Assembly: GCF_042678485.1 (NCBI RefSeq)
Contig: NZ_JBHTKR010000006.1
Coordinates: 248,001-312,000, forward strand
Direction: 5' to 3'
Source of the DNA: Seohaeicola saemankumensis
GTDB taxonomy: Bacteria > Pseudomonadota > Alphaproteobacteria > Rhodobacterales > Rhodobacteraceae
DNA length: 64,000 nt
A model generated the notes under the pieces. That model saw nothing but the letters and a program-made list of their open reading frames with translations. It was not told where the DNA came from and did no database searches. This document shows positions 42,570 to 50,896 of the stretch, in pieces. Within the stretch, counting starts at the first letter, position 1; every line of letters starts with the position of its first letter. The translations under genes were made by a program, and so were the position numbers.

Positions 42570-43360
42570 CGTACGACCGGTACCTGTCCGTAAATCAGCA
42601 TCACGATCAGCACCAGAAGCGCCGCACCGATCAACCCGTCGAAACGGTCCAGAACGCCGCCATGACCGGGGATCAGGCGCGAGCTGTCCTTGACCCCCAC
42701 GCGCCGCTTGATCGCGCTTTCGGCAATGTCACCCATCTGCGAGGCAAGCGATGTCCCCATGCTGATCAGGATCAACACGGGCCCCGCGCCGCTGATCGAC
42801 ATGAAAACCGCGCCCAGCACCCCTGCCCCGATCCAGCCTGCGACCGTGCCTGACCAGGTCTTCTTTGGGCTGATGGCGGGCCAGAATTTCGGCCCCCCGA
42901 TCATGCGGCCGGCGAAATAACCCGCGACATCCGTGATCACCACAACCAGGATCAGCCAGATCAACCAGGTCAGCCCATCCTCGCGATCACGCAAGATGAC
43001 CAGCGCATAACCGGCCAGCATGATCACCGGGGCATAAAGGTTGAAGATCAGCCTGTGACGTTTGATCAGAACCGCGCCGCAAAGAACCGGCACGGCCAGC
43101 GCCAGCACATCCAGCAAGGTGTTCCCGACAATGGCGACCGGCACCCCAAGCGCGGCAAGACCACCAAGCGCGCGGGCCAGACCCTCGGCCCCCGGCACCA
43201 GCATCCGCACCAGTTCCCAGAACATCAGCCCGCAAACCGCCACGATCAGCGCCATGAACCACGGGCCACCCAGCCAGATCTCACCGGCCCCGACGGCCAC
43301 CATGAACAGGGACGACGCGGTCCGGGTCTTCAGGTCATCCCATTTCGAGGTTGCAATCAT
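42566..43360 (-). CDS. cdsA: phosphatidate cytidylyltransferase
   Basis: Makes CDP-diacylglycerol, precursor of all phospholipids, in the inner membrane. The 264-residue product has about eight hydrophobic spans and the family signature near the end: KDSSRLIPGHGGVLDRFDGL. The SPKKTWSGTVAG and FAGRMIGGPKF segments are also typical. It lies between uppS (7-base gap) and dxr (4-base overlap). Confidence 0.95.
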   Translation of the reverse strand: MIATSKWDDLKTRTASSLFMVAVGAGEIWLGGPWFMALIVAVCGLMFWELVRMLVPGAEGLARALGGLAALGVPVAIVGNTLLDVLALAVPVLCGAVLIKRHRLIFNLYAPVIMLAGYALVILRDREDGLTWLIWLILVVVITDVAGYFAGRMIGGPKFWPAISPKKTWSGTVAGWIGAGVLGAVFMSISGAGPVLILISMGTSLASQMGDIAESAIKRRVGVKDSSRLIPGHGGVLDRFDGLIGAALLVLIVMLIYGQVPVVR

Positions 43361-43367
43361 GGGCTGC

Positions 43368-44156
43368 TCACGCCTTCACACCGCCATAACGACGGTCCCG
43401 CGCACCGTAGCCATGCAGCAGTTTCGCGAATTCGGCGCGGTTGAAATCAGGCCAGAGCGTATCGACGAACTCATATTCCGCATAGGCCGACTGCCAGAGC
43501 AGGAAATTCGAAATCCGCGCCTCTCCGCTGGTGCGGATCACAAGATCAGGATCGGGAAGAACATAGGTATCCAGATACTTCGGCAGGGTCTCTTCATCCA
43601 CATCCGCCGGATCAAGACGCCCCAGCGCCACATCCTGCGCCAGCCGTTTTGTGGCGCGCGCCACCTCGTCCCGGCCGCCATAGTTCAGCGCGATGGTCAG
43701 ATGCACCCGGTCATTGTCGGCGGTCATCAACTCCAGCTCGTCCATCAGCAGGACCAGCTTGTCATCAAGGCGCACACGGTCACCGATGAACCGCACGCGC
43801 ACCCCCTCGTCCCGCAATTGCCGCGCCTCGCGGGTGATATAGCGCCGAAACAGGCTCATCAGCCCGGCGACTTCAACCTGGGTGCGGCGCCAGTTCTCGG
43901 TCGAAAAGGCGAATATGGTCAGATATTTGACCCCAAGATCGGGGCAGGCCTCGACGATTTCGCGCACCCGCCTAGCCCCGGCGTGATGCCCGAACAGGCG
44001 CGGCCGCCCGCGCATCGTGGCCCAGCGGCCATTGCCATCCATGATGATGGCGACATGGCGCGGCCCCTGACGCCCGGCCCCGTCGATCGTGGCGGCGTCG
44101 GCATCGCTGGAAGTCGGCCCGTCAGCCGAGATGGTGTCAGAAGTCCGGCGCGCCAT
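43368..44156 (-). CDS. uppS: undecaprenyl diphosphate synthase (isoprenyl transferase)
   Basis: Cis-prenyltransferase making the lipid carrier for peptidoglycan and O-antigen. The 262-residue product has HVAIIMDGNGRWATMRGRPR (catalytic Asp), GHHAGARRVREIVEAC, TIFAFSTENWRR, NYGGRDEVARA and DLVIRTSGEARISNFLLWQS, all UppS signatures. An N-terminal tail of about 35 residues is poorly conserved. The ATG at 44156 follows AAAGGG; upstream in-frame starts at 44171 and 44237 would run toward frr. Confidence 0.95.
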   Translation of the reverse strand: MARRTSDTISADGPTSSDADAATIDGAGRQGPRHVAIIMDGNGRWATMRGRPRLFGHHAGARRVREIVEACPDLGVKYLTIFAFSTENWRRTQVEVAGLMSLFRRYITREARQLRDEGVRVRFIGDRVRLDDKLVLLMDELELMTADNDRVHLTIALNYGGRDEVARATKRLAQDVALGRLDPADVDEETLPKYLDTYVLPDPDLVIRTSGEARISNFLLWQSAYAEYEFVDTLWPDFNRAEFAKLLHGYGARDRRYGGVKA

Positions 44157-44190
44157 GAATGGCCCTTTCATGAAGCGGATCGGCAGGTCG

Positions 44191-44757
44191 TCAGACCTGC
44201 ATGATCTCGGCCTGTTTGCCTTCAAGCGCGGCGTCAACCATCTTGGTATAGCGGTCGGTCAGCTCCTGCACCGTGGTTTCCCAGAACTTCTGGTCATCCT
44301 CGGACATGCCCTTGGTCTTGGCTTTCTTGACCTGGTCCATGCCGTCCCGGCGCACGTTCCGCACGGCCACGCGGGCGTTTTCGGCATATTGCGCGGCCAC
44401 ACGCGTCAGTTCGCGGCGGCGTTCCTCGTTCAATTCGGGGATCGGCAGCATGATGATCGTGCCGTTGAGCTGAGGGTTGATCCCCAAGCCGCTGTTGCGG
44501 ATAGCCTTTTCGACAGCACCCACCATCGACTTGTCCCAGACGTTGATCGTCACCATGCGCGGTTCGGGCACGTTGATCGTGCCGACCTGGTTGATCGGCG
44601 TCCGCTGGCCATAGGCCTCGACGACCACGGGTTCCAGCATCGAGGCCGAGGCGCGGCCCGTCCGCAACGAGGCGAATTCGGTCTTCAGCGCCGCCATGGC
44701 GCCATCCATCCGCCGCTCAAGGTCATCTGTATCGATCTCGAACTCTTCGTCAGACAT
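44191..44757 (-). CDS. frr: ribosome recycling factor
   Basis: Splits post-termination ribosomes with EF-G. The 188-residue product has RRMDGAMAALKTEFASLRTG, RASASMLEPVVVEAYGQRTP, GLGINPQLNGTIIMLPIPEL and the C-terminal helix TDRYTKMVDAALEGKQAEIM. Length and motifs match the family exactly. It follows pyrH by 57 bases in the common pyrH-frr-uppS order. Confidence 0.97.
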   Translation of the reverse strand: MSDEEFEIDTDDLERRMDGAMAALKTEFASLRTGRASASMLEPVVVEAYGQRTPINQVGTINVPEPRMVTINVWDKSMVGAVEKAIRNSGLGINPQLNGTIIMLPIPELNEERRRELTRVAAQYAENARVAVRNVRRDGMDQVKKAKTKGMSEDDQKFWETTVQELTDRYTKMVDAALEGKQAEIMQV

Positions 44758-44814
44758 GGTGGTGTATTTCCCTTGTAACGCCCCGGTTATCGTCGGGGTT
44801 CGATCTATCTAGCC

Positions 44815-45564
44815 TCAACCGTGCACGGTTGTATAGGTACCCCGGCCCGCCAGGATGCCCCTGAAACCGCCGGGCTCGTCCAGCGAGAAGACGATGATCG
44901 GCAGGTTGTTGTCGCGCGCCAGCGCAATGGCGCTGGCATCCATCACGCCCAGATGCTGGGCCAGAACCTCGTCATAGGTGACACGATCATAGCGTTTCGC
45001 GTCGCCATGTTTCTTGGGGTCCTTGTCATAGACGCCATCCACCTTGGTGCCCTTGAAGATCGCCTCGCAGGCCATTTCATTGGCCCGCAGCGTGGCGGCC
45101 GTATCGGTGGTGAAATACGGGTTGCCCGTGCCTGCCGCAAAGATGCAGACGCGCTTCTTCTCAAGGTGGCGCACCGCCCGGCGGCGGATATAGGGCTCGC
45201 AGACCTGATCCATCGGGATCGCGCTGATGACGCGGGTGTGGATGTTCAGCGCCTCGAGCGAGGATTGCATCGCCAGCGCGTTCATCACCGTGGCCAGCAT
45301 CCCCATGTAATCGGCGGTGGTGCGTTCCATCCCCTGGGCGCTGCCTTGCAGCCCGCGAAAGATGTTGCCGCCGCCGATCACCATGCAGATCTCGACGCCC
45401 ATGTCATGGACCGACTTCACCTCCTGCGCGATACGCTGGACCGTGGGCGGATGCAGGCCGAACCCCTGATCGCCCATCAACGCCTCGCCCGAGATCTTCA
45501 GCATCACGCGGCGGAATTTGGTCTGCGGCGGCGGCATGGACTGAGGGTCGGATTGGTCTGACAT
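44815..45564 (-). CDS. pyrH: UMP kinase
   Basis: Phosphorylates UMP to UDP. The 249-residue product has RVMLKISGEALMGDQGFG, VIGGGNIFRG, GMLATVMNALAMQSSLE, GTGNPYFTTDTAATLRANEM, and TKVDGVYDKDPKKH, all from the amino-acid kinase fold of PyrH. The frame stays open for a further 349 codons upstream, antisense to miaA, but GGAG before the ATG at 45564 and family length fix the start. It heads the envelope operon; the 114-base gap to miaA must hold divergent promoters. Confidence 0.97.
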   Translation of the reverse strand: MSDQSDPQSMPPPQTKFRRVMLKISGEALMGDQGFGLHPPTVQRIAQEVKSVHDMGVEICMVIGGGNIFRGLQGSAQGMERTTADYMGMLATVMNALAMQSSLEALNIHTRVISAIPMDQVCEPYIRRRAVRHLEKKRVCIFAAGTGNPYFTTDTAATLRANEMACEAIFKGTKVDGVYDKDPKKHGDAKRYDRVTYDEVLAQHLGVMDASAIALARDNNLPIIVFSLDEPGGFRGILAGRGTYTTVHG

Positions 45565-45678
45565 GGGGGCTCCGTTCGGCTTGTGCAGGTCGCGGGCAAA
45601 ATGTCGCAAAACGCGGGCAGGTTCAATCCGAGATGCACCGCCTTTGCGATTTCGACGATTTGAGGATAGAGGCAGGGC

Positions 45679-46566
45679 ATGACCATGCCCGACCTGACCG
45701 CCATTCCCCCCGACCGCCCCGTGCTGATCGCAGGCCCCACCGCCAGCGGCAAGTCCGCGCTTGCGCTGCGGATCGCCGAAACGCAGGGCGGTGTTGTCGT
45801 GAATGCCGACGCCATCCAGGTCTTTGCCAACTGGCGCTTGCTGACAGCGCGCCCATCGCCCGAGGATGAGGCGCGCGCGCCGCACCTGCTTTATGGTCAT
45901 GTGCCGGGCAACGCGCCCTATTCCGTGGGCCATTGGCTGCGCGAGGTGGCCCCGTTGCTGCACGCGTCCACCCGTCCGATCATCGTGGGGGGAACCGGGC
46001 TGTATTTCACGGCATTGACCGAAGGGCTGGCCGAAATCCCGGCCATTGCACCAACTGTCCGCGCCGCAGCCGAGGCGCGTCTGCGTGATGGTGGGCCGGG
46101 CGCGCTGCTGGCCGATCTGGATCCGGCCACGCTGGCCCGCATCGACCGGCGCAACCCGATGCGGGTTCAGCGTGCCTGGGAGGTGTGGCAAGGCACCGGG
46201 CGCGGGCTTGCGGATTGGCAGGACAACACGCCACCGCCCCTGCTGCCGCTGGCCCGGGCAACGCCGATCCTGGTCGATGCCCCCAAGGACTGGCTGAACG
46301 CGCGAATCGCGCGCCGCTTCGATGCGATGCTGGCCGCCGGCGCGCTGGAGGAAGCGCGCGCCAATCTTGACCGCTGGAACCCGGAGGATCTGTCGGCCAA
46401 GGCGATCGGCGCGCCGGAACTGATCGCACATCTGCGCGGCGAGATCAGCCTTGATGCCGCGCGCGAGGCCGCGACCATCGCGACCCGCCAATTCGCCAAG
46501 CGCCAACGCACCTGGTTCCGCGCCCGGATGCGCGCCTGGACCCTGCATCGGCCAGTTCCCGCCTGA
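45679..46566 (+). CDS. miaA: tRNA dimethylallyltransferase
   Basis: Adds an isopentenyl group to A37 of tRNAs reading U-initial codons. The 295-residue product has the P-loop GPTASGKS near 19-26, NADAIQVFANWRLLTARPS (the family usually has DSxQVY), and IIVGGTGLYFTALTEGLAEI. KAIGAPELIAHLRG and the C-terminal TRQFAKRQRTWFR follow. Two ATGs lie at 45679 and 45685; the first is used here. Its DMAPP substrate comes from the MEP pathway. Confidence 0.95.
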   Translation: MTMPDLTAIPPDRPVLIAGPTASGKSALALRIAETQGGVVVNADAIQVFANWRLLTARPSPEDEARAPHLLYGHVPGNAPYSVGHWLREVAPLLHASTRPIIVGGTGLYFTALTEGLAEIPAIAPTVRAAAEARLRDGGPGALLADLDPATLARIDRRNPMRVQRAWEVWQGTGRGLADWQDNTPPPLLPLARATPILVDAPKDWLNARIARRFDAMLAAGALEEARANLDRWNPEDLSAKAIGAPELIAHLRGEISLDAAREAATIATRQFAKRQRTWFRARMRAWTLHRPVPA

Positions 46567-46687
46567 ACTGCACGAAGCTGCACCGTGCGAGACTTGTCTT
46601 TTTTCAACCATTCCCCTTTAACGGGAGCAGCGGTGTTGATAGCCTGTGCGGATCGGGCGCGCGATACGCCTGAACGGAGCGATATCC

Positions 46688-47617
46688 ATGCAAGCCAGCA
46701 ACAAAATAACGGATCACGGCACGGCGGCACCCGTGACGATGACGGGCGACATTCGCATCGGCAGCATTGCACAGATGGCCCGCGGCGCGGCCTGGCGGCT
46801 GGAACAGTTACACAGCCACGATCATGACCTCCTGCTCTGGATCACACGCGGACAGGGTCGCATGATCCTTCAGGGTCTTCGCAGCGGCATCGGTACGCAT
46901 AACGCGGTTTTCGTGCCCGCCCATACTCTGTTGGCGCTGGACCTGGGCAAACAGGGGTTCGGCCTGGCGTTGCATCTGCCGGCCCGGCATACCCTCGGAC
47001 TGCCGGACGAGCCGCACCATCTGCGGATCCGCGACGTGCAGGCCCAGGCCGAAATCGCGGCCATTCTCGACGTCATGCAACGCGAGCAGTCCGGCAACCG
47101 GCACTATTCCGACGAGTCGATGCTGGCCCATTCCATGCTTCTGTCCGTCTGGATGCGGCGCCAGATACTGGAACATGCGGATGACAGTCTTCGCATTCCC
47201 GCGGCACACCGCCTGGTGCAGGCCTATTGCGCGATGGTCGCGCGCGATTTCGCCAGCCCGAAACTGATGGGCGATTACGCCAATGACCTGGGCGTCACCC
47301 CGACCCACCTGACCCGGTCCTGCCGCGAGGCGTCGGGCCTGACCGCGGCCGAGATCCTGACCCAACGCAGCCTTTATGCGGCGCGTGACCAGATCGAAAC
47401 CACGGATCGTCCGCTGCAGGATATCGGGCAAAGCCTGAATTTCAGCAGCGCGGCCTATTTCTCGCGCTTCGTGCAACATCACACCGGGAAATCGCCCAGC
47501 ACCCTGCGACGCAATGCCAGGCGGCAAGAGACGTCAGGCGCCGCCAAAGCGCCCACCCCCGGCAAACCAGCCCCCGGAAAACCCGCCCCCGGCCAACCCG
47601 CCTCAGGCAAGCCATGA
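46688..47617 (+). CDS. AraC-family transcriptional regulator
   Basis: A 309-residue regulator with an N-terminal cupin-like sensor (LEQLHSHDHDLLLWITRGQG, FVPAHTLLALDLGKQG) and a C-terminal pair of helix-turn-helix motifs. The first is in LMGDYANDLGVTPTHLTRSC, the second in DIGQSLNFSSAAYFSRFVQH, and these are followed by TGKSPSTLRR. The last 21 residues are a low-complexity PGKPA repeat unlike the rest of the family. GGAG lies eight bases before the ATG. It stands directly before an ABC transporter operon and is the likely regulator of that operon; sensed ligand unknown. Confidence 0.88.
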   Translation: MQASNKITDHGTAAPVTMTGDIRIGSIAQMARGAAWRLEQLHSHDHDLLLWITRGQGRMILQGLRSGIGTHNAVFVPAHTLLALDLGKQGFGLALHLPARHTLGLPDEPHHLRIRDVQAQAEIAAILDVMQREQSGNRHYSDESMLAHSMLLSVWMRRQILEHADDSLRIPAAHRLVQAYCAMVARDFASPKLMGDYANDLGVTPTHLTRSCREASGLTAAEILTQRSLYAARDQIETTDRPLQDIGQSLNFSSAAYFSRFVQHHTGKSPSTLRRNARRQETSGAAKAPTPGKPAPGKPAPGQPASGKP

Positions 47618-47640
47618 CCGGGACGGCTTGGCGCGCCAGC

Positions 47641-47682
47641 CTGACAGCCTGTGCCTGACACCCTGTGCCTGACACCCTGTGC
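47641..47682. repeat. 14-bp tandem repeat after the AraC gene
   Basis: Three copies of a 14-base unit (CTGACAGCCTGTGC once, CTGACACCCTGTGC twice) start 23 bases after the AraC stop. They form part of the 388-base gap before the transporter operon. Confidence 0.75.
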
Positions 47683-47799
47683 CAGCCCCCGGCGGGCCAA
47701 TCCCCGGCAGCACCGCGACCCTCGGATCGGCATCGCCATGTCATCCTGACGCGACGCATCCGTGACACGGGAAATTGACAGGTCTGTCGCGTTTATGGC

Positions 47800-47856
47800 T
47801 TGCATGCGACATCGATGTCGTTTTTGGTACGGGGTGATGTCGGTTTCCGCATGCAA
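47800..47856 (+). promoter_or_regulatory. candidate operator region of the ABC operon
   Basis: Overlapping symmetry lies here. CGACATCGATGTCG (47807-47820) is a perfect 14-base palindrome. TTGCATGCG (47800-47808) is repeated inverted as CGCATGCAA (47848-47856). GATGTCG recurs as a direct repeat at 47814-47820 and 47836-47842, 22 bases apart, both followed by T-rich DNA. Direct repeats about two helical turns apart suit an AraC dimer. A TTGACA at 47775 has no good -10 partner. The rest of the 388-base gap shows no gene. Confidence 0.45.
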
Positions 47857-48005
47857 AATGCCGAAACCATGCGTTGACGCAAAGCCCGTTCTGGTGCCGA
47901 ATGCCCGCAGGGATGAAGCGCGGAAGCGGTCAGGAATCTGCGGACATAATGCAGGCTGACAGGCTGTCGACCGATCAGCCTAATAAAAGCAACAGGGAGT
48001 TGAAC

Positions 48006-49667
48006 ATGAACGATATGACCTTCAAGGGGCAGCCGGTACACAAGGCCGCCCTGATGTATGCGGATGAATTCAAGGCCGGCAAACTCAGCCGCCGCGAATT
48101 TCTGGCGCGCACCACCGGACTGGGCGTGACCGCCGCCGCGGCCTATGCGCTGGGCGGGCTTGGCAGCCCGGTACAGGCACAGGCAACCCCCGCGATGGGT
48201 GGCACGCTGCGCTGTCAGATGAGCGTGCGCGCCCTCAAGGACACCCGCACCGCCGACTGGTCCGAGATCGCCAACCAGACCCGCGGCACGCTGGAATACC
48301 TGGTCGAGTACAACAATGACGGCTCGATCCGCGGCATGCTGCTGGACAGCTGGACCGTCAATGACAACGCCACCGAATACATGCTGAACGTCCGCAAGGG
48401 CGTGAAATGGAGCAATGGCGACGACTTCACCGCCGAGGACGTGGCGCGCAACCTGACCCGTTGGTGCGAACGCGATGTCGAAGGCAACTCGATGGCGGGC
48501 CGCGTCAGCGCGCTGATCGACGACGCCACCAACAAGGCCGCCGAGGGTGCGATCAGCGTCGTGGACAGCCACACCGTCAAGCTGACGCTGCCGCGCCCCG
48601 ATATCTCGATCATTCCGGGCTTCTCGGATTATCCGGCAGCCGTGGTGCACAGCTCCTACAACCCCGATGCGATCCAGAACATCGGGACCGGCCCCTATGT
48701 GATCGAAGAGCTGGAGGTCGGCGTGAAATGCACGCTGGTCAAGGCGGATGGCCACACATGGTGGGGCACCGATGTCTATGGCGGACCCTACCTGGACCGC
48801 ATCGAATACATCGACTTCGGCACCGACAGCGCGGCCTGGCTGGCAGCGCTTGAATCCGAAGAAGTGGACATGCTGCACGAATCCGTCGGCGAGTTCATCG
48901 AGATCATGGACGGTCTGGGCCTGATCAAATCCGAGGTCGTGACCGGCGCCACCATCGTGGTGCGCCCGAACCAGCTGGCCGAAGTGAACGGCGTGCGTCC
49001 CTACGAGGACAAGCGCGTGCGCCAGGCCATCCAGATGGCCGTCAACAATGCCGTCTGCCTGGAACTGGGCTATGGCAACCTGGGCATTCCGGCCGAAAAC
49101 CACCATGTCGCACCGGTCCATCCCGAATATGCAGAACTGCCGCCGCAGAAATACGACCCCGCGGCCGCAAAGGCGCTTCTGGATGAAACCGGCCTTGCCG
49201 ATTTCGAGCATGAGATCATCTCGATCGACGATGACTGGCGCCGCAACACCACCGATGCCGTGGCCGCACAGCTGCGCGACGCGGGCTTCAACGTGAAGCG
49301 GACCATCCTGCCCGGATCGACCTTCTGGAACGACTGGACGAAATATCCGTTCAGCTCGACCAACTGGAACCACCGCCCGCTGGGCGTGCAGATCCTGGCG
49401 CTGGCCTATCGTTCGGGTGAAGCCTGGAACGAATTCGGCTGGTCCAACGCCGAATTCGACGCCCTGCTGGAAGAGGCCCTGTCGATCGCGGATGCCGACA
49501 AGCGCCGCGCGGTCAGCGCCAAGATGCAGGCCCTGATCCAGGAAGAAGGTGTCACGATCCAGCCCTACTGGCGCTCGCTTTATCGCCACATGCGCGAAGG
49601 CGTGATGGGTGCGGAAATGCACATCGCCTTCGAGCATCACCACTACAAGTGGGGCATGGCCGCCTGA
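48006..49667 (+). CDS. ABC transporter substrate-binding protein, peptide/opine family 5, Tat-exported
   Basis: Periplasmic family 5 solute-binding protein, 553 residues. The N-terminus has a twin-arginine signal SRREFLA at 28-34, a long Ala/Gly hydrophobic stretch and a cleavage site near AQA (60). The mature chain shows NGDDFTAEDVARNLTRW, SSYNPDAIQNIGTGPYVIEE and a Trp-rich C-terminus. Use of the Tat path for a binding protein suggests folding before export. The ligand is not predictable; candidates are peptides, opines or other small amides. The open frame extends upstream, but GGGAG before the ATG at 48006 fixes the start. Confidence 0.9.
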   Translation: MNDMTFKGQPVHKAALMYADEFKAGKLSRREFLARTTGLGVTAAAAYALGGLGSPVQAQATPAMGGTLRCQMSVRALKDTRTADWSEIANQTRGTLEYLVEYNNDGSIRGMLLDSWTVNDNATEYMLNVRKGVKWSNGDDFTAEDVARNLTRWCERDVEGNSMAGRVSALIDDATNKAAEGAISVVDSHTVKLTLPRPDISIIPGFSDYPAAVVHSSYNPDAIQNIGTGPYVIEELEVGVKCTLVKADGHTWWGTDVYGGPYLDRIEYIDFGTDSAAWLAALESEEVDMLHESVGEFIEIMDGLGLIKSEVVTGATIVVRPNQLAEVNGVRPYEDKRVRQAIQMAVNNAVCLELGYGNLGIPAENHHVAPVHPEYAELPPQKYDPAAAKALLDETGLADFEHEIISIDDDWRRNTTDAVAAQLRDAGFNVKRTILPGSTFWNDWTKYPFSSTNWNHRPLGVQILALAYRSGEAWNEFGWSNAEFDALLEEALSIADADKRRAVSAKMQALIQEEGVTIQPYWRSLYRHMREGVMGAEMHIAFEHHHYKWGMAA

Positions 49668-49685
49668 TCGGCCTGACCTGCAGGA

Positions 49686-49710
49686 CCGCGCCCCCCGACC
49701 GGGGGCGCGG
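49686..49710 (+). terminator. GC hairpin between binding protein and permease genes
   Basis: A perfect 10-bp stem CCGCGCCCCC / GGGGGCGCGG (49686-49695 with 49701-49710) lies 19 bases after the binding-protein stop, with no T run. Such stem-loops commonly stabilise the binding-protein transcript or partly stop transcription so that more binding protein than permease is made. Confidence 0.55.
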
Positions 49711-49831
49711 CACCGCGCCGGTACGCCGGACACGGCAACCGCGGGATGCGCGCGCCGACAGAAAAAGGACAGGTCACCGAAGACCTGCCGCAGCCCGTTT
49801 CACGGCGGGCACTTAAACCAGGGGGCACAGC

Positions 49832-50884
49832 ATGGGCCTGTTCATCTTGCGCCGTCTAGGGATCATGATCCTGACGGCGATCTGCCTGACCTTCATCGTC
49901 TTCTTCATGACGAACCTTTATCCGAACCTTGAGAAACTGGCCAAGACCCAGGGCAACTTCCGCATGAGCGATGCCGAAGTCTCAAGCTACCTGGGGCGCA
50001 ACGGATACCTGGAACCCCTGCCCGTCAAATACGGGCAATGGCTGGGCGTGCTGCCCGGCTGGACGGTTCAGGTCGACGACGGCATGCGCGGGCGTTGCGT
50101 CGAGGGTACGGTCGCGCCCGAGGTTCTGGCCGCCGCGCCAAGGTTCTGCGGCATCCTGCAGGGCGACTGGGGCTTTTCGACCGTCTTCAAGGACGATGTC
50201 AGCGGCATCATCGCAACCCGCCTTGGCCTGACCGGCAAGCTGATGTTCTGGGTCATGATGCTGATGGTGCCATCTGCGCTGCTGGTGGGCGTGCTGGCGG
50301 GGATGCGCGAAGGCTCGCGCACCGACAGGACGCTGTCGACCTTCGCCATCACCACGACGGCAACGCCGGAATATGTCTCGGGCGTGATCCTGATCGCGGT
50401 CTTCGCCTCCTCCGCCGTGGGGCTGAAATGGTTCAACGGCACCGCGACAAGCGCGATGGAGGATGCCACCTTCAACAATTTCTTCCTGCCCGTGCTGACC
50501 ATCGCACTTTACGGGATGGGCTATATCGCACGGATGACCCGCGCCTCGATGGCCGAGGTGATGACCGCGCAATATATCCGCACCGCGCGCCTGAAGGGCG
50601 TCAAGTTCAGCGACATCGTCATGAAACACGCCCTGCGTAACGCGCTGATTGCGCCCTTCACCGTGATCATGCTGCAGTTTCCCTGGCTTCTGAATGGCGT
50701 GGTCATCGTGGAGACCCTGTTCAACTACAAAGGCTTCGGCTGGGTATTGGTGCAGGCCGCAGGCAATAACGACATCGAGTTGCTGCTGGGCGTTTCCGTC
50801 GTATCGGTGATTGTGGTTCTGGTGACGCAGCTGATTTCGGACATCGGTTACGTCTATCTCAACCCGCGCATCAGCGTGTCATAG
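49832..50884 (+). CDS. ABC transporter permease (DppB type)
   Basis: First membrane subunit, 350 residues. It opens with the DppB-type span FILRRLGIMILTAICLTFIV and has the EAA loop EVMTAQYIRTARLKGVKFSD that contacts the ATPase. The segment between the first two spans (about residues 30-125) is longer than usual and carries two cysteines (RGRCVEG, RFCGILQG) that could form a periplasmic disulfide. AGGGGG lies before the ATG. It is 13 bases upstream of the second permease. Confidence 0.9.
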   Translation: MGLFILRRLGIMILTAICLTFIVFFMTNLYPNLEKLAKTQGNFRMSDAEVSSYLGRNGYLEPLPVKYGQWLGVLPGWTVQVDDGMRGRCVEGTVAPEVLAAAPRFCGILQGDWGFSTVFKDDVSGIIATRLGLTGKLMFWVMMLMVPSALLVGVLAGMREGSRTDRTLSTFAITTTATPEYVSGVILIAVFASSAVGLKWFNGTATSAMEDATFNNFFLPVLTIALYGMGYIARMTRASMAEVMTAQYIRTARLKGVKFSDIVMKHALRNALIAPFTVIMLQFPWLLNGVVIVETLFNYKGFGWVLVQAAGNNDIELLLGVSVVSVIVVLVTQLISDIGYVYLNPRISVS

Positions 50885-50896
50885 GAGGAGGGGCGT

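Noticed and set aside
45565..46611. 349-codon upstream extension of the pyrH frame
   Set aside because: It runs antisense to miaA, has no UMP kinase homology, and a good ribosome-binding site precedes the ATG at 45564.
47762..47959. 65-codon frame before the binding-protein gene
   Set aside because: GTG start without ribosome-binding site, no recognisable pattern, and it overlaps the operator-like symmetry.
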